Made by a program: the position numbers and the translations under genes. From Calliphora vicina (lineage: Eukaryota; Arthropoda; Insecta; Diptera; Calliphoridae), in NCBI RefSeq assembly GCF_958450345.1, contig NC_088781.1:56250315-56314314 (forward strand): DNA of 64,000 nucleotides. The letters run 5' to 3'. Below the pieces are notes generated by a model. The model saw nothing but the letters and a program-made list of their open reading frames with translations, had not been told where the DNA came from and made no database searches. Shown one piece after another: positions 1 to 12,392 of this stretch; position 1 is the stretch's first letter; every line of letters begins with the position of its first letter.

Positions 1-1563
1 GGAAACTCTCCTGTCAAAGACCTAACTCAGTTGTCAGAAACCTAAGTGGTGAGAATGTATTAGTAGAAAAAACAATGTGAAAAGAAAAACAACACTCGTA
101 TGTGTGATTATTTTGAGTAATTTTTTTGTTTGAGTTTTTTCTAGTTTCCGCTCTATGTTTCTCTATGGAAGAAAATTCGTCCTAAATCGTCTAACAGAAT
201 TGGGGCATTAAAATTTTTGTGTGAAAATCACTCAGTTTTTAAATAATTTTTGAGTGTTTTTCATACAAAAATTTTAAAATTGTTTTCTTTTTGTGTTTCC
301 GAATCAGTCTATGTGTAAAAGATATCGAATTCAGAATAGTAAAGATTCAAATATTCATTTTATTCCTTTAAACAAGACTTTATTAATTTGTGTTAACACC
401 AAACATAGCTGTTGTTGTATTTTATTAAATATTTAAGGAATTTGTTTTAATTCAAAGAAAAATATAAAAAAATATATGTAATGCAAGCATAAAGAACAAA
501 ACGAATAAGCAAAAAAATATGCATTCAGTTTTGTTCACTTGACACGCAAATATGAATAAATAGATATGAATATTCATGAGCGTTATAGCGAATGCACTTC
601 TTCAGCTCTCACAGAAACCAAGAAGAATCCTTATAACAGTTTGTTTTGCATTTTGTGTTGTGTGTTGTGCTCTGAAGTTGAACAACAAAAAAGCGAATCC
701 TGTATAATATTTGTTTATTTGCGTATTTCGTTTGTATTTTCGTTTAATTTTTTTTTTTGCTGTCATCTTCCTTTTCTTTATCCTGCCAAAGCACATCGTG
801 TGTTTTACAGATGAAATGCAATTCAAATGAGTTTAGTTGAGCGTTCTTATTTCTTCTTTTTATTCCAATTTTTTATTTTGCAGTGAATCTAAATTCCACA
901 TGCTCGTACATTTGAATTTTGTTTATTTTTTACACAATCACAATGTTTATTAAGCTCTCAGGTGTTGCAAATTGTTTCAACGACACAAAAAACTGGAAAC
1001 TTTTTCAAAAGGCTTAAGGCATCCTGGTTTTGTTGTGTTGAAAGCGAAGGTAGGTGACCTAAGTTGTTGGCAATTTTCACAGCTCATCGTTTTTGTTGCG
1101 ACAAGAGTTTCTAGGAATTTTAGTATGACCAAGTGTTTGTAACATATAAGCAAATCTGAAGGTTGTTAATAATGCTCCACATATTAATTGAAATTGTGTG
1201 GAAAAAATTCAAGTTTCCAAAATTTTCCCCGTATTTTTCATACAAGGGATGGCATTGTTGATACGATCGTACTTTATTGCTATGGGCTCAGAACGATTTG
1301 CTGCTATAGCTAACGATTTTCTGTTGAAAATAGGATTTTTATCTGATTTCTTAACTGAAGCGCATTAAAGGAATTCGCCCTTGCCTTATTACTACGAACT
1401 CTCTCATAATTTCCATACATTTGTTTTTTTCTCGACATTTTGATTTCTTCTGCTGTAATTCATTTTTCAGAATTTTGCATTTAAATTTTGTTTGTTTTTT
1501 CTTCTGTTTCATCATCTTCTAGATGTCTCTTTGAGTTCGTTTCGTTTCATTACATTTCAGTTT
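1..1563. other. AT-rich DNA without recognisable gene
   Basis: Both strands are rich in stop codons and A/T runs. The open frames at 566-814 (plus) and 602-826 (minus) overlap, have low-complexity composition and show no family motif, so I do not call them. No transposon terminus was recognised. It could be intron or intergenic DNA. Confidence 0.6.
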
Positions 1564-1697
1564 TTATACCCTTCACCTTCGTGAGAAGGGTATATATAAG
1601 TTTGTCATTCCGTTTGTAATTTCTACATTTTTCATTTCCGACCCTATAAAGTATATATATTCTGGATCCTTATAGATAGCGGAGTCGATTAAGCCAT

Positions 1698-1894
<197 letters not shown>

Positions 1895-2205
1895 TTGAAA
1901 TCAGTTTTCTGAAGACCCCAGATATCTTCGGGATCCAAATCTTCAATAATTCTGTCAGACATGCTTTCGAGAATTTTGCTATTTAAAATCAGCAAAATCG
2001 GTCCACAAATGGCTGAGATATGAGGAAAAAACCAAGACAACCTCTATTTTTGACCTATTTTTTACCTATATCTGGATTACTAAGACATTAATAGACAATA
2101 TGGATATCTAATGATAGATATTTCAAAGACATTTGCAACGACGTATATAAGACCATAGTAAGTTGGACCTACAATGGGTCAAAATCGGGAAAAAAATTTT
2201 GAACC

Positions 2206-2400
2206 CGAATTTTTTTTAAAAAAAAAAAATTTTAAAAACAAAAAAAAATTTTAAAAAAAAAATTTAAAATTTAAAAAAAAAAATTTTTTAAAATTTAAAA
2301 TTTTTTTTTTTAAAATTTAAAAAAAAAATTTTTTTTTAAATTTAAAAAAAAAAAATTTAAAATAACAATCGAAAAAATTTTTTTTCCAAAAAATTCAAAA
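2206..2400. repeat. A/T homopolymer block inside DINE element
   Basis: Alternating runs of seven or more A and T residues, with almost no G or C, fill the distal part of the DINE element between its conserved core and its 3' hairpin. Such a tract can fold in many registers and is prone to length error in assembly. Confidence 0.8.
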
Positions 2401-2514
2401 AACAACTGGAAAAAAATTTTAATTTTGTTTACCTAAAAATATTTAAAATTTTCAAGTATAATTTGGTGAAGGGTATATAAGATTCGGCACAGCCGAATAT
2501 AGCACTCTTACTTG

Positions 2515-3534
2515 TTTTTTTTCTTTTTTGTTTTTCTTTATTCTTCGTGCTTCTATTTGTACACTTTACATTCTTTTGAGTTGATTTCCTTTTATATTGA
2601 CAAGTGCTGACGTTGACACTTTAACACCATCAGCATACAAGCAGAGCTGGCTGCTTGGTAGAATACATAGATAGACCCTTTTGTCAGCCAGCCATTCAGT
2701 CAGTCAGAGTGAGTCAGTTTGTTTACTTAAATGGTGTCTTATCAAAACGAAGAGATGCATTTATTCATTTGAGTTTATTTGTTTTGCATTTGGTTGTAAT
2801 GAATATGACTTTTCTTTCTGTTTTCTACACTCAACATGAGAAATGAGGTCATTCACTTTTTCATAATAAATATGCAAAGAAAAGTTTATTTGTTGAGCAA
2901 GGAAAACAAACAGCATTGCATACTTGTGGGCTAATGAAAAGGCTTGGTTTATATTGCCTATTTTAAAGAGCACAAAATTATTTATTTGTTTTTGAAATTG
3001 CTTTACAGTATAGGTTTGCATGTTTTCTAATTTTTTTTATTTTTTGGAATAATAAACATGTTTTTAAAAAAGGCAATTTGAAATAGCCACACAAATATGT
3101 CTAGCCGAGATTAAAATTTTACATGTTTGACATGAATTTTGTCAACAGTTTGTTGTAAACAAATATATGTATATAAAAAGCGCTTTCAAATCTTACTTTT
3201 ATAATTTTTTTGTTCTAATTTATTTTCTTAAGTACAGCTCATAAGTTAATGTTTACAATTTTTTTTTGGTATTAACTTCTTGCCAAACAACGGGTATTAT
3301 GTATCAAATCCGTTTTATTACTAATTTTTCATGAATTTTTTATATTATATTATTTTTTTTATTTAAATATTTGGTGTATTGTGAATTACCACTAAATAAT
3401 CCTAAAAAATTTACTTGCCCTTAAACCAGTCAGACTATGTAGCTGGCATTGTTATCTCGAATATCATTCCTTGGAAGTCTTAGTCCTTAAATAATAAGGT
3501 TCATCTAACATTACCTCACTTTAATAAGCAAAAA
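2515..3534. other. AT-rich DNA without recognisable gene
   Basis: Between two DINE elements. It holds short imperfect CAGT/CAGC runs near 2685-2715 and nothing else that I recognise. The overlapping frames at 2655-2846 and 2761-3021 on opposite strands look like chance. Confidence 0.5.
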
Positions 3535-5390
3535 CAAGTAGGAAAGTATGGTCGGTCAAGCCCGACCATATAATACCCTACACTAAGTAAAAGAGCAAAA
3601 ACATTTTTCTTTTAAAATTTCAATAATTTAATTTTTGAGTGATTTTCGGAAGTGGGCCTTTTATGGGAGCAATGACCAATTATGGACCGATCACCATGAA
3701 ATTAGGTCGTGTGATTTATGTCTTAATGAAAGTTATTTATGTTGAATTTTGTGTATATACTAGGGTATTCAATCGATTAACCGATTAATTTTGGACGGTT
3801 AACTGTTCGAATAATTTGAAATTGCCGATTTTCAAATAACAAATAAACCGATTAATTTGTGTCGATTAACCGAAATTCCTTTTTTTTTGCACTTTAAATT
3901 TTTTTTTGTATTTATTTTTCCATTTCAATTCAAATACAAATTTCAAATTAAAATTAGATATTTTTTGAACATCCAATAAACATGTTTAGTGGGTATGTAT
4001 AACAATTGACATATTTAATTTACATGTATTTGAAACTTTGTTTGTATTTACATGTATAGAAGAAACTTTTTTTTGAAATGAGTCTCTTATCATAACTGAA
4101 CAAACTATTAAATTAATCAATATCAAAAACAATCCAAAAAGGAATATTCTTGATATTCTCCAAAATATACAATCAGCGAGAGAGTTTTTTCCAAGAAAAG
4201 TTTTATTAAATCTAAAGAACAAAATCGCTTAAATTATATTCTTTTTGTAAAAGATTATTACAGAAGATCTCACTAAAACTATAAAAAACTCACACATCGC
4301 TCATTTCCTGCAACAACGTCATAATTCAAAAAAAGTAGTTTCGAGAAAAACATCTTTGAATATTTTATGACATTTTACTATTTCTTAAATAAATTTTCAA
4401 CAAGTCATGCGATTTCAGAAATTTAAATAGGAGATTTTAATATCTTTCTAACCTGTATTTAACCCAAATTTTTACTTATCAAATATACGAGAAAACATGA
4501 ATTTTTACAATGTTTACAACAAAAAAACACCCTCACACAAAAAATAATTTATTTTTTTGAAAACTGATAAAACTATATGAAAAATTATAGAACAGCGCAT
4601 ATTTTGTATTACTCAGCACGGATTTTGAGTAATGATGTTGTTGCAGCAAATAGGCGATATGTTTACAAAAATGATTTCAAATACCTTATTTGCCATTTTT
4701 TATGTTTTTGTATACAAAATTCGTTGTTGTATTTTCAATTTGAAATGAAAATATAAATTATTCGGTTAATCGAATAATTTTAAATTAACCGATTATTAAC
4801 CGATAAATCTAAACCTCGATTAATTATTTGCTCGATTAACCGATTAAACCAGAAACCCGATTAATTGAATACCCTAGTATATACCAACATTTTTAGGAGA
4901 TTTATGCCCGTTTAAGTGATTTTCGGAAGCGGGTCTATGTGGGAGCTATGACTAATTATGGACCGATCGTAACAAAATTTGGTGACATGAATTTTGTATA
5001 TATGAAACTTATTTGGAGCGAAATTTGTGTAGATACATATATAAATTAAACATTTATGACCGATAAAGTCCAATTTCGAGAGGACATTTGTATGGGGGCT
5101 AGGTGAAATAATGGACCGATTTCATCCAGTTTCAATACCCTTCGTCCTTGGGCCGAAAATATTATATGTACCAAATTTGATGGAAATATCTTCAAAATTG
5201 CGACCTGGACTCTGCGCAAAATCCAAGCCAACCAGACGGACGGACGGACATCGTTTAATCGACTCAGAATGTGATTCTAAGTCGATCGGTATACCTTAAG
5301 GTGGGTGTTAGACCAATATTTTTGGGCGTTACAAACATCTGCACAAACGCATAATACCCTCCCCACTATGGTGGTGTAGGGTATAAAAAG
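3535..5390 (-). mobile_element. DINE/Helentron element split by a hAT insertion
   Basis: In minus orientation the 3' end is CAAG at 3535 with a 9-bp stem (TATGGTCGG 3547-3555 and CCGACCATA 3562-3570). The 5' end is at about 5390, with TATACCCTACACCACCATAG and its inverted partner. A GACGGACGGAC remnant of the GTCY tract is at 5234-5247. A unit of roughly 153 bp, recognised by TATGGGAGCTATG-like sequence followed by ATGGACCGATC, occurs at about 3658, 4938 and 5090 once the inserted hAT (3761-4876) is removed. Such internal tandem repeats match the DINE-TR type of Helentron described in Drosophila. No coding capacity. Confidence 0.8.
3761..4876. mobile_element. hAT-type non-autonomous transposon with 8-bp TSD
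   Basis: The ends are TAGGGTATTCAAT and ATTGAATACCCTA, a 13-bp perfect terminal inverted repeat that continues imperfectly. The flanks carry an exact 8-bp duplication GTATATAC (3753-3760 and 4877-4884), the length hAT transposases produce. Both subterminal regions are filled with copies of CGATTAACCGATTAA and its complement. The 1116-bp interior has no transposase motif that I can recognise; the 78-codon minus-strand frame at 3986-4222 is unassigned. It sits inside a DINE element and is therefore younger than it. Confidence 0.85.
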
Positions 5391-5474
5391 GTTGGAATAA
5401 CCACTATATAGATTTGATGCATCATGGCTACCTAAGTACAAAAATGGTAAAATTTTTCATTTCTATGGAGAGAT

Positions 5475-5640
5475 TTTTATACCATTCGCCATGATAGCGA
5501 ATCGTTATAGATAGCGAAGTCGAAGTCCGGAATTCTACCGGCGCGGTTGCTATTTAAAATCGAGAAAATCGTTCCACAAATGGCTGAGATATGTATAAGG
5601 AAAATACCAGGACAACCTCGATGTTTGACTTATATCTAGA
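5475..5640 (+). mobile_element. Degraded DINE/Helentron fragment
   Basis: The stretch GCTATTTAAAATCGAGAAAA followed by CCACAAATGGCTGAGATATG closely matches 1978-2025 of the first DINE element, including a following AACCTC. Both termini are gone. Confidence 0.65.
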
Positions 5641-5937
5641 TTAATATAGACAAATCTAAAACGGCAGAAATTGTTTAGATTTTTTATTGCAAAGCCACAT
5701 ATAATAGCAACAAATCATAAAAATCAATGGATTGTTTTCGAATTTATTCACAATTAAGTGAATTCGCTCATTTTCACAAATTTTTAGTTATTTGTTTGAT
5801 ATACATAAAATTGAATTCTTTCGATTGATTAAATTTTAAAAGCATGATGGAGTCTCTAAACAAGTATAAATCCCAATATATTAAAATTAATATCTACATC
5901 GTATTCCGAAAAAAATATTTATAATTTAAAACTTTAA

Positions 5938-6051
5938 GGGTCATTATTACAAATTGCCGTAGTAAAAGTTAACTTTAAGCTATAGAAAAAAGGTACCCTT
6001 AAAGTTAACTTTTACTATTGGGAACTTAAAGGCAAGTTGTTATAATGGCCC
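5938..6051. mobile_element. Harbinger/Tourist-like palindromic MITE
   Basis: A 114-bp element with ends GGGTCATTATTACAAATTGCC and GGCAAGTTGTTATAATGGCC(C), flanked by TAA on both sides (5935-5937 and 6052-6054). Inside, AAAGTTAACTTTAAG near 5966 faces CTTAAAGTTAACTTT near 5999, so almost the whole element can fold on itself. A 3-bp TAA duplication with GGG-starting ends is typical of PIF/Harbinger MITEs. Confidence 0.7.
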
Positions 6052-6129
6052 TAAGTATTTAATTCTTAGTATAATTAAATGATTTATTCCTGCTGAGAAC
6101 TCTTGTGTCATTTTTGAGCATTAAGTAAT

Positions 6130-6850
6130 CTAATTTTTCATGACTTTTTTACAGAGATGTTGCTGTCTCTAACAGATGACGCGTTGGATCTTGGATTTAA
6201 GCTCAGGAATTGTTTCTGGTTTATTTTCATAAACTCGAGATTTCACAAAAAGCCAAAGAAAAAAATCGCACGGCGTTAAATCGCATGATCAAGAACTCCG
6301 TTATCATTTTCCTGTAATGATTGCCGTTCACAGTCACAGCAATTTCGGTGTTATCACTAAAAAAGTAAGGCCTGACCAAAATCCTCACCAGGCGGTTGCT
6401 AGGGTGCATTTGTTTCGCATGGATTGCTTGAGGGTTTTCTGAGCCACAGAATTAAAAATTTTGGGTATTCACGAAGCCATTGAAATGGAAATGCGCTTCA
6501 TCATAGAAGATGACTTTTTTTTAAAAAAAATGACGATTTCACTCCATTAACCATTGTATGAATTTTCTGGTTGCGCTCCTTGAAGGTGGAGATATTTTGT
6601 CAAAATTCGCTCCATAGTGCTTCGTGAAATTTGGAGTTGTTAAGAACGATTACGAAATGATGTTTTCGGGTTTAGGTGACACTCTCGTTTACAGCAGCCA
6701 TGTTATGAAGAGACTGATCAATACGTTGAGTCTTACGGTTCATAATCAAACCAGTTTCTTCAAATTTGTGACCAGTCTTCGAATGGTTGACACATTAGGT
6801 GCACTTTATCGACTAAAAATCCTTCGAAATTTGCGAGCGTTTTCAGCATA
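6130..6850 (-). pseudogene. mariner/Tc1-superfamily transposase remnant
   Basis: Read on the minus strand with frameshifts, the order of transposase blocks is visible: an N-terminal helix-turn-helix like part (VSTIRRLVT at about 6790), IFYDEAHFHFNG at about 6500 carrying the first catalytic Asp, a GSENPQAIHAKQMHP block, then VTVNGNHYRKMITEFL at about 6320 and CDLTPCDFFLW followed by KSRVYENKPETIPELKSKIQ down to 6175. The block normally between the last two, with the second catalytic Asp, is deleted at about 6285. Several stops and frameshifts are present, so it is dead. No terminal inverted repeats were identified. Confidence 0.8.
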
Positions 6851-7068
6851 ATTTTCCAAATTTTTGTAATAAAAAGTGCAGTCTTACTGAGCACCCTTTA
6901 TAAGTGCATATTTTTGTTTAAATTTGTTTAGGCCATATATTCATTTTATTGAAGTATATTTTATGTGAAAACATTCAACCCTTCTAAAAGTATTGAGTAG
7001 TATCGAGTACCCAAAAAAATGTATTGATTACACTATGCAACAAATGAAGACTTTTGGAAAAACACAGG

Positions 7069-7425
7069 ATCATGACAGTATAGGTTCGACTCTACTACCA
7101 AAGGGTAGTAAAAGCCTATACTCAGTTTGTCCATTTTGGTGACCGATTTTTTTTTTATGGGCCCCCAAAGTTTCTGATAATCAGTGGGGCCTCTAAAAAA
7201 GGTTTCATCAGTTTTTGGTTAACAGCCAGTTCAGAGTTTGTGATACGGCTTAACTTTATATGGCAATAATATAGCTAAGGGTCCGCCAAATAAATTTTGT
7301 TAAAATTGTTTTCCAAACAATAGCTTTTTCGTGCACTTTTGTTGAAAAAATATAGGAAGAAACATTTTTTTTTTACTTTTTTTTAGAATAACTTCCAAGG
7401 TCTCCTAATTTTTCAATAACGAAGT
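7069..7425 (+). repeat. Unrecognised repeat family A, copy 1
   Basis: It is near-identical to 9723-10080: shared landmarks are TTCGACTCTACTACCAAAGG, TTTGTCCATTTTGGTGACCG, ATGGGCCCCCAAA and TCCGCCAAATAAATTTTGTT. A small hairpin, TACTACC-AAAG-GGTAGTA, lies near the left edge. No protein motif was found in any frame and I do not recognise the family. Confidence 0.8.
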
Positions 7426-7591
7426 TGCTGAAGAAAACATAAAAAGTAAAATCAATTATTTTAACTGAAGGATGAGTTAAAATTGCTGATGGTTTCATGT
7501 TATCAATGTTTAATAGGCTAAAAGTAGGAAAGTGTAAGTGTTTTCAAGTTTGCTTGATTACAATAACATTTTGATGTTGATTTGTATAAAT

Positions 7592-7720
7592 GAGGAGCCG
7601 CAGAACAAAAGGTACTTTTTTGAAAATTTTGGGAAATAGCATTTTTGTAGAAGATTTCAACCCAAATATTATAAAAATACAAAAAAAATCGAAAAAGTAC
7701 CTTTTGTTCTGCGGCTCCTC
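7592..7720. mobile_element. Short palindromic MITE with 29-bp perfect TIRs
   Basis: The ends start GAGGAGCCGCAGAACAAAAG (7592) and finish with the exact complement CTTTTGTTCTGCGGCTCCTC (7720); the perfect match continues inward through GGTACTTTTT. The interior is only about 70 bp of A-rich sequence. Flanks share AAT/AAAT, but the target duplication is unclear. The near-perfect arms suggest a recent insertion. Confidence 0.75.
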
Positions 7721-7854
7721 AAATGTTATTCTTTGGTGTAAATAGATATGACATTAATCTATTGTACTAATAAATGTTATCAGTATTGCCGCATAATCAA
7801 CATATTTATGACTGCTCAAATAGTATTCCGGACTGATATTTCCCATTTTCAATA

Positions 7855-7980
7855 TCAGACAAACCTTAACAACAGACATACAGACCGACAGACGGACGGA
7901 CAAAGCTATATCGTCTTAGAATCAACCGGAATATCGTCTTAGAATCAACCCCATTATTTTTGATGGTGGGTATAAAAATA
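7855..7980 (-). mobile_element. DINE/Helentron 5'-end fragment
   Basis: Contains the CAGACCGACAGACGGACGGA tract (reverse of GTCY), two copies of CGTCTTAGAATCAACC, and GATGGTGGGTATAAAAA, which is the reversed 5' end of DINE elements as seen at 5360-5390. Confidence 0.65.
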
Positions 7981-9722
7981 AGATATATAAATTAGGCATT
8001 GATCTCTATTTCTCTACATATTCTCGGTTGCGAGAATATACACCTTGACATGACTTTGAACACAGGACAATAAGGAGCAAATTAAGACTCGATGCATAAA
8101 CATTGTAAAATACTGGCGAAATTCTTGTGAGAATCAATGGGCAACATGATATTGAAGAGGAAACTAGGATTGAAGATGTTTATATGTAGACCTAGCTGTT
8201 TAATGGTGATTCAGGGATAAACGTTTTTAAAAAAATATTTGGCGAACTACAAAAAAACCTTGAATTTCTATTGCTATTAAATCAAAGTAAATACTGGCCC
8301 AAATAGTAGACTCAGCCAAATTTATTTTAATAGACTTTGAACTTTAGTTTTAGTTAAACAGTGTAAGTAATTTTAACATTTACTATTCATAACTAATATT
8401 ACCTTAGCCTATTTACATTCAAATATACATAAATAAATGCCTACGAGTTCAAACATTCTTAAATTTATGAATAAATAAATAAAACTTCAATAGCGAACAA
8501 GTTTAAACTCTAGTTTATTAATTTTAATTACAAAGCGGTCCACTAAACACCTTTGATGTTGTTTTATTTGTGTCTTTGTTGTCTTGTGTGGCAGTTTTAT
8601 TCACTTGTTGTTGCAACATTTAATTGCCCGCACTTAAAGCAACACCTTCGCTAAACAACAAAGTGATTTTGCAACAATATATTGAAAACATAAATTTTGA
8701 AGTACAAAAAAAAAACAAAATGCTGCTTATTGCAAAAGGACTTCCAAAGAACTAAAACAGTTAATGGAATCTTAAAAATGATTTAGATCCACTTAAATAA
8801 TGAAAGTGTTAAAAAGGCCGCACACAATGTGTAAAAACAAAACAAGTTCAAAATTGAGCCAGAAACAATAACAAAATTGTCAGCATTTAGAGTTTTTTTG
8901 TTTAAACATTTCCACCACACAAACCATAAACTTGAATGTGAATGAGGGACGTATGGAAGAAAGGGAGAATGTCACCTTTTAACCGCATATATAATCAGTG
9001 AAGAAACAGCAATGATGCAACAAAACGCAGCAGCATCCAGCTACAACAAAAGCATCTTGTGGTCGAGAATGGGTTTCGGTTTCATTAACGACTTTTTGGT
9101 GACTTTGTCCTGAGTTTATGTTTGCCGACAATTGATTTGAGTTAAAGTTAAGAGGAAGGAAGCGCGCAGCATTTAAACCACAAACAGAAATTAAATTTTC
9201 TTTTATATTAGTGATTTCTTATTGTTACCTTTAGGTTTTTTTATATTTGTGTTAAAGATTTGTTGGCTACTGTATGGCTTTTGGTTTGTGCCAACAAATT
9301 AGCCGCTCATATCAGTAAAAATCAATGTTTATTGCAATATTTAATCAAAAAAATATACCGCCTTAAGAATAATAACGATTTGGAGATATAAAATTTGCGA
9401 AGGATGAATAAACAAGTCATTTATATTTCATTTGTTAATCGTGATCCATCAAATCTAGTTTTCAACTCCGGAAAGATCCATCATAAACAATTGGTATGAA
9501 GCAAAAGCTGCTATCTGCATTTTTTTTTGTTAACTAATGTAATAAAGCCATCTTGTTACATTCGATAATTTCTTGGAATCGGTCTATACAAAATTCGGTT
9601 GTAAACAATATAAAGCAATGATCAAAAACCACTGCAATGTCCATTGGAGATTATTACTTACGATATGCTCATATTTGCCAAACTTCATTGATAACACAGT
9701 GCAACAGTGAAAAAAACAGACG
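7981..9722. other. AT-rich DNA without recognisable gene
   Basis: I see no transposon end or protein motif. A perfect 9-bp stem, ATATTCTCG (8018-8026) with CGAGAATAT (8031-8039), is the only notable structure. GC content rises slightly at 8040-8200 but no frame is open. Confidence 0.5.
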
Positions 9723-10286
9723 ATCATGACTATATATGTTCGACTCTACTACCAAAGGGTAGTAAAACCATATACTCAGTTTGTCCATTTTGGTGACCGA
9801 TTTTTTTTTATGGGCCCCCAAAATTTCTGAAAATCAGTGGGGCCTCTAAAAAAGGTGTCATCAGTTTTTGGTTAACAGCTAATTCAGACTTTGTGATACG
9901 GCTTAACTTCATATGGCAATAATATAGCTAAGAGTCCGCCAAATAAATTTTGTTATAATTTTTTTTCCAAAATATGGCTTTTTCGTGCACTTTTGTTGAA
10001 AAAATATAGGAAGAAAAATTTTTTTTTTACTTTTTTTCGAATAACCTTCAGGCTCTCTTAATTTTTCACTAACAATATTTAGCAAAGTTGTAGCTACGGT
10101 AAAGTTGAACAGCTCTTGAGAATATATCAATGCATTCTGAACGTGTCTAGTCACTCTAAATAGCACATAAAGATCACTTTGTACCTTAACAATTTTCGTT
10201 TTTACTATTTTTTTACGCTAAAACAAAGATTTTTTGTTAAAATAGTATGTTCAAGTCCACACTTCTATGTTGTGCTGTATTATTTA
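9723..10286 (+). repeat. Unrecognised repeat family A, copy 2
   Basis: Matches copy 1 (7069-7425) from TCATGAC onward and extends about 210 bp further, through TTGTAGCTACGGTAAAG, to about 10286. The distal part from 10002 is repeated in inverse at 11420-11705. The minus-strand 85-codon frame at 9909-10166 and the plus-strand frame at 11554-11742 are the same region of this repeat and share residues, but I recognise no domain. Confidence 0.8.
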
Positions 10287-11705
10287 CTCGGCTGAAGTGT
10301 TCGGAATGGGGATCAGTGAGTGGACCCTCAATGTCACACATTTAAAAAAAAATCGCCAAAAAGACATTTATGATCCGAATGTGCTGAAATTTAAAATATA
10401 GACAATCCTTGAGAAGGTCTACAAAACATATGCTTTTATCTGTAGGTTATATGTTTTAGTTGAAGAGATATTTAAGTTTAATTTTTTTTTTAAATTTTGC
10501 TCGATCTTTTTTTTTGGATTTTATATATGATGGGCCTACGAAAGGTCGAAATTAGTTTTTTATATATGACGTATATTTGCGATAAAATTCTAAAGAAAAT
10601 AAAACCAACCTGATAACAATTATTTCGTCCCTATAAAAAGTTACACGCATCCAAAGTTGAAGCATCTTTTTATATATTTCAACATTGTATGCGTTTGTTT
10701 TTTAAGTTTTTTCCCAAAAAAGTCCCCATAGTTTTTCTTTTATAAGAAACTAATTTTCTTCATGGCTATATACATTTTTTTATGATCTGCAAACAGAACT
10801 TAATGCAAAAATGTATAAAGTAAAATTTGACTAACTTAAGCGGATATTGTACCCTCCAGCGATATCCAAACTTGGCCAATTATGAAACGAAATTTTAGGC
10901 TCGAGTAAAAAATTCTAAAAACTCAAAGCACCGATCCTGTTAATAACGTCGCTATTTTCTAAAAAAAAAACTCAGTTTTTGGAACACATTTTCCCCGTTT
11001 TAGGAATTTCGATGTTTGAAAACAAAGAATGGCAACATTAGTGATGCCATTGACTTAAGAACAATTATATCTATATTACTTCTAAATTTTATTGTGATGT
11101 CTGTAACTGTTCAAATTTTACATTAATTCAAAGTTTTTATTTGTCTTGATGGAAAATCACCATTTTATAATATTGTTAGTTTTTAAGGTAATACATCCGA
11201 AAAAACACAAAATCATTTCACCAAAATGTCAATCTCCAAGTCATAAGGTTTCCACCGATATCAAAAACTTATATAAAAAGCTCTTCAGAGGCTCCACAAA
11301 ACTTGCCCACTTTCAAAAATGTTAATGTTTTTTTCATATCTTGCATCAAGCCGGTCTTGCGTGATCAAGATTGGATAAAGTGATGCGCCCGGATCATACG
11401 GATAATGATTTGCCCATTCTTCGTTATTCCAGCACAATAGAGAAGTATACACTCGAACATACATTTTTAACAAAAAAATTTAGTTTTAGAGTCAAAAAAT
11501 AGTAAAAAACTAAAATTTTTAAGCTACAAAGTGATATTTGACAGCTATTTAGAATGCCTAGATATGTTCGGATTGCATTGATATGTTCACAAGAGTTATT
11601 CAGATTTACCGTAGCTACAACTTTGCAAAATATTGTTATTGAAAAATTAGGAGTCCCTCAAAGTTATTCTAAAAAAAGTAAAAAAAAAGGTTTCTTCCTA
11701 TATTT
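10002..11705. repeat. Inverted repeat, about 285-bp arms, 1.13-kb loop
   Basis: The left arm 10002-10286 and the right arm 11420-11705 are diverged reverse complements: AAATATAGGAAGAAA, GCAAAGTTGTAGCTACGGTA and ACTTCT-T-TTGTGCTG match in order. The loop 10287-11419 has no recognised motif. The arms belong to repeat family A, so this may be a foldback-type arrangement or two independent insertions in opposite orientation. Confidence 0.7.
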
Positions 11706-12392
11706 CGGTTTTAAGTTTCGGCACTACAACTTCAGTTGCTAGATTCGACACTGCAGCACTGTGACTTCGGTTTCGGCATTCAACTTCCGTTGCTAGTTTT
11801 GTATTATTTAGTTAGTATTAAACCAATCCTGTATACTTCATTGCCTGAGGAAATCGAGTATTAAACTACTCAACTGCCCAACAAAATGCCAAACAAGCCT
11901 GACTGATGAGAGTATCCGACTGAATCCCAATGAATTCTGTGTGAATTTGGTTCAAAATTCATCTAATTCTATTATACTAGGTTACAAAACATATAATGCG
12001 AGGGTGGGTCAATAACTTCGCGACTGTTTGAAATTCCCGGCTCTTAACTGTAAGGGCAACACTGCTCCTGTCAACAGTCATCTGTCAATAGACTCCTGTC
12101 AAAATTTGAACAAGCTTCTTCATTTAGTCTGTGTTTGATAGCCATTGATAGCAGACTTGAGGAGAAAAAATTACAAAAAATGAATTTTGTCTACTCATTA
12201 AGTATTATTTTTAAGGAAAAAATAACACTTAAACCAAAGTTAAACTATGGAAACTGTGAACCATCAATTTCTATGGTACGACTTTCGTTGTGGTCGTATA
12301 AGCACAGAAGATGCCAAAAGTTCGGGATAACGAGTTGAGGTCTCTAAACCCGAAACAATTGAAAAAAATTCACGACCTCACGTTCTCTATTA

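Noticed and set aside
566..826. Overlapping frames of 82 and 74 codons on opposite strands
   Set aside because: Low-complexity AT-rich DNA; nothing resembles a conserved protein.
6624..6851. 75-codon plus-strand frame
   Set aside because: It is the antisense of the decayed mariner transposase, whose motifs read on the minus strand.
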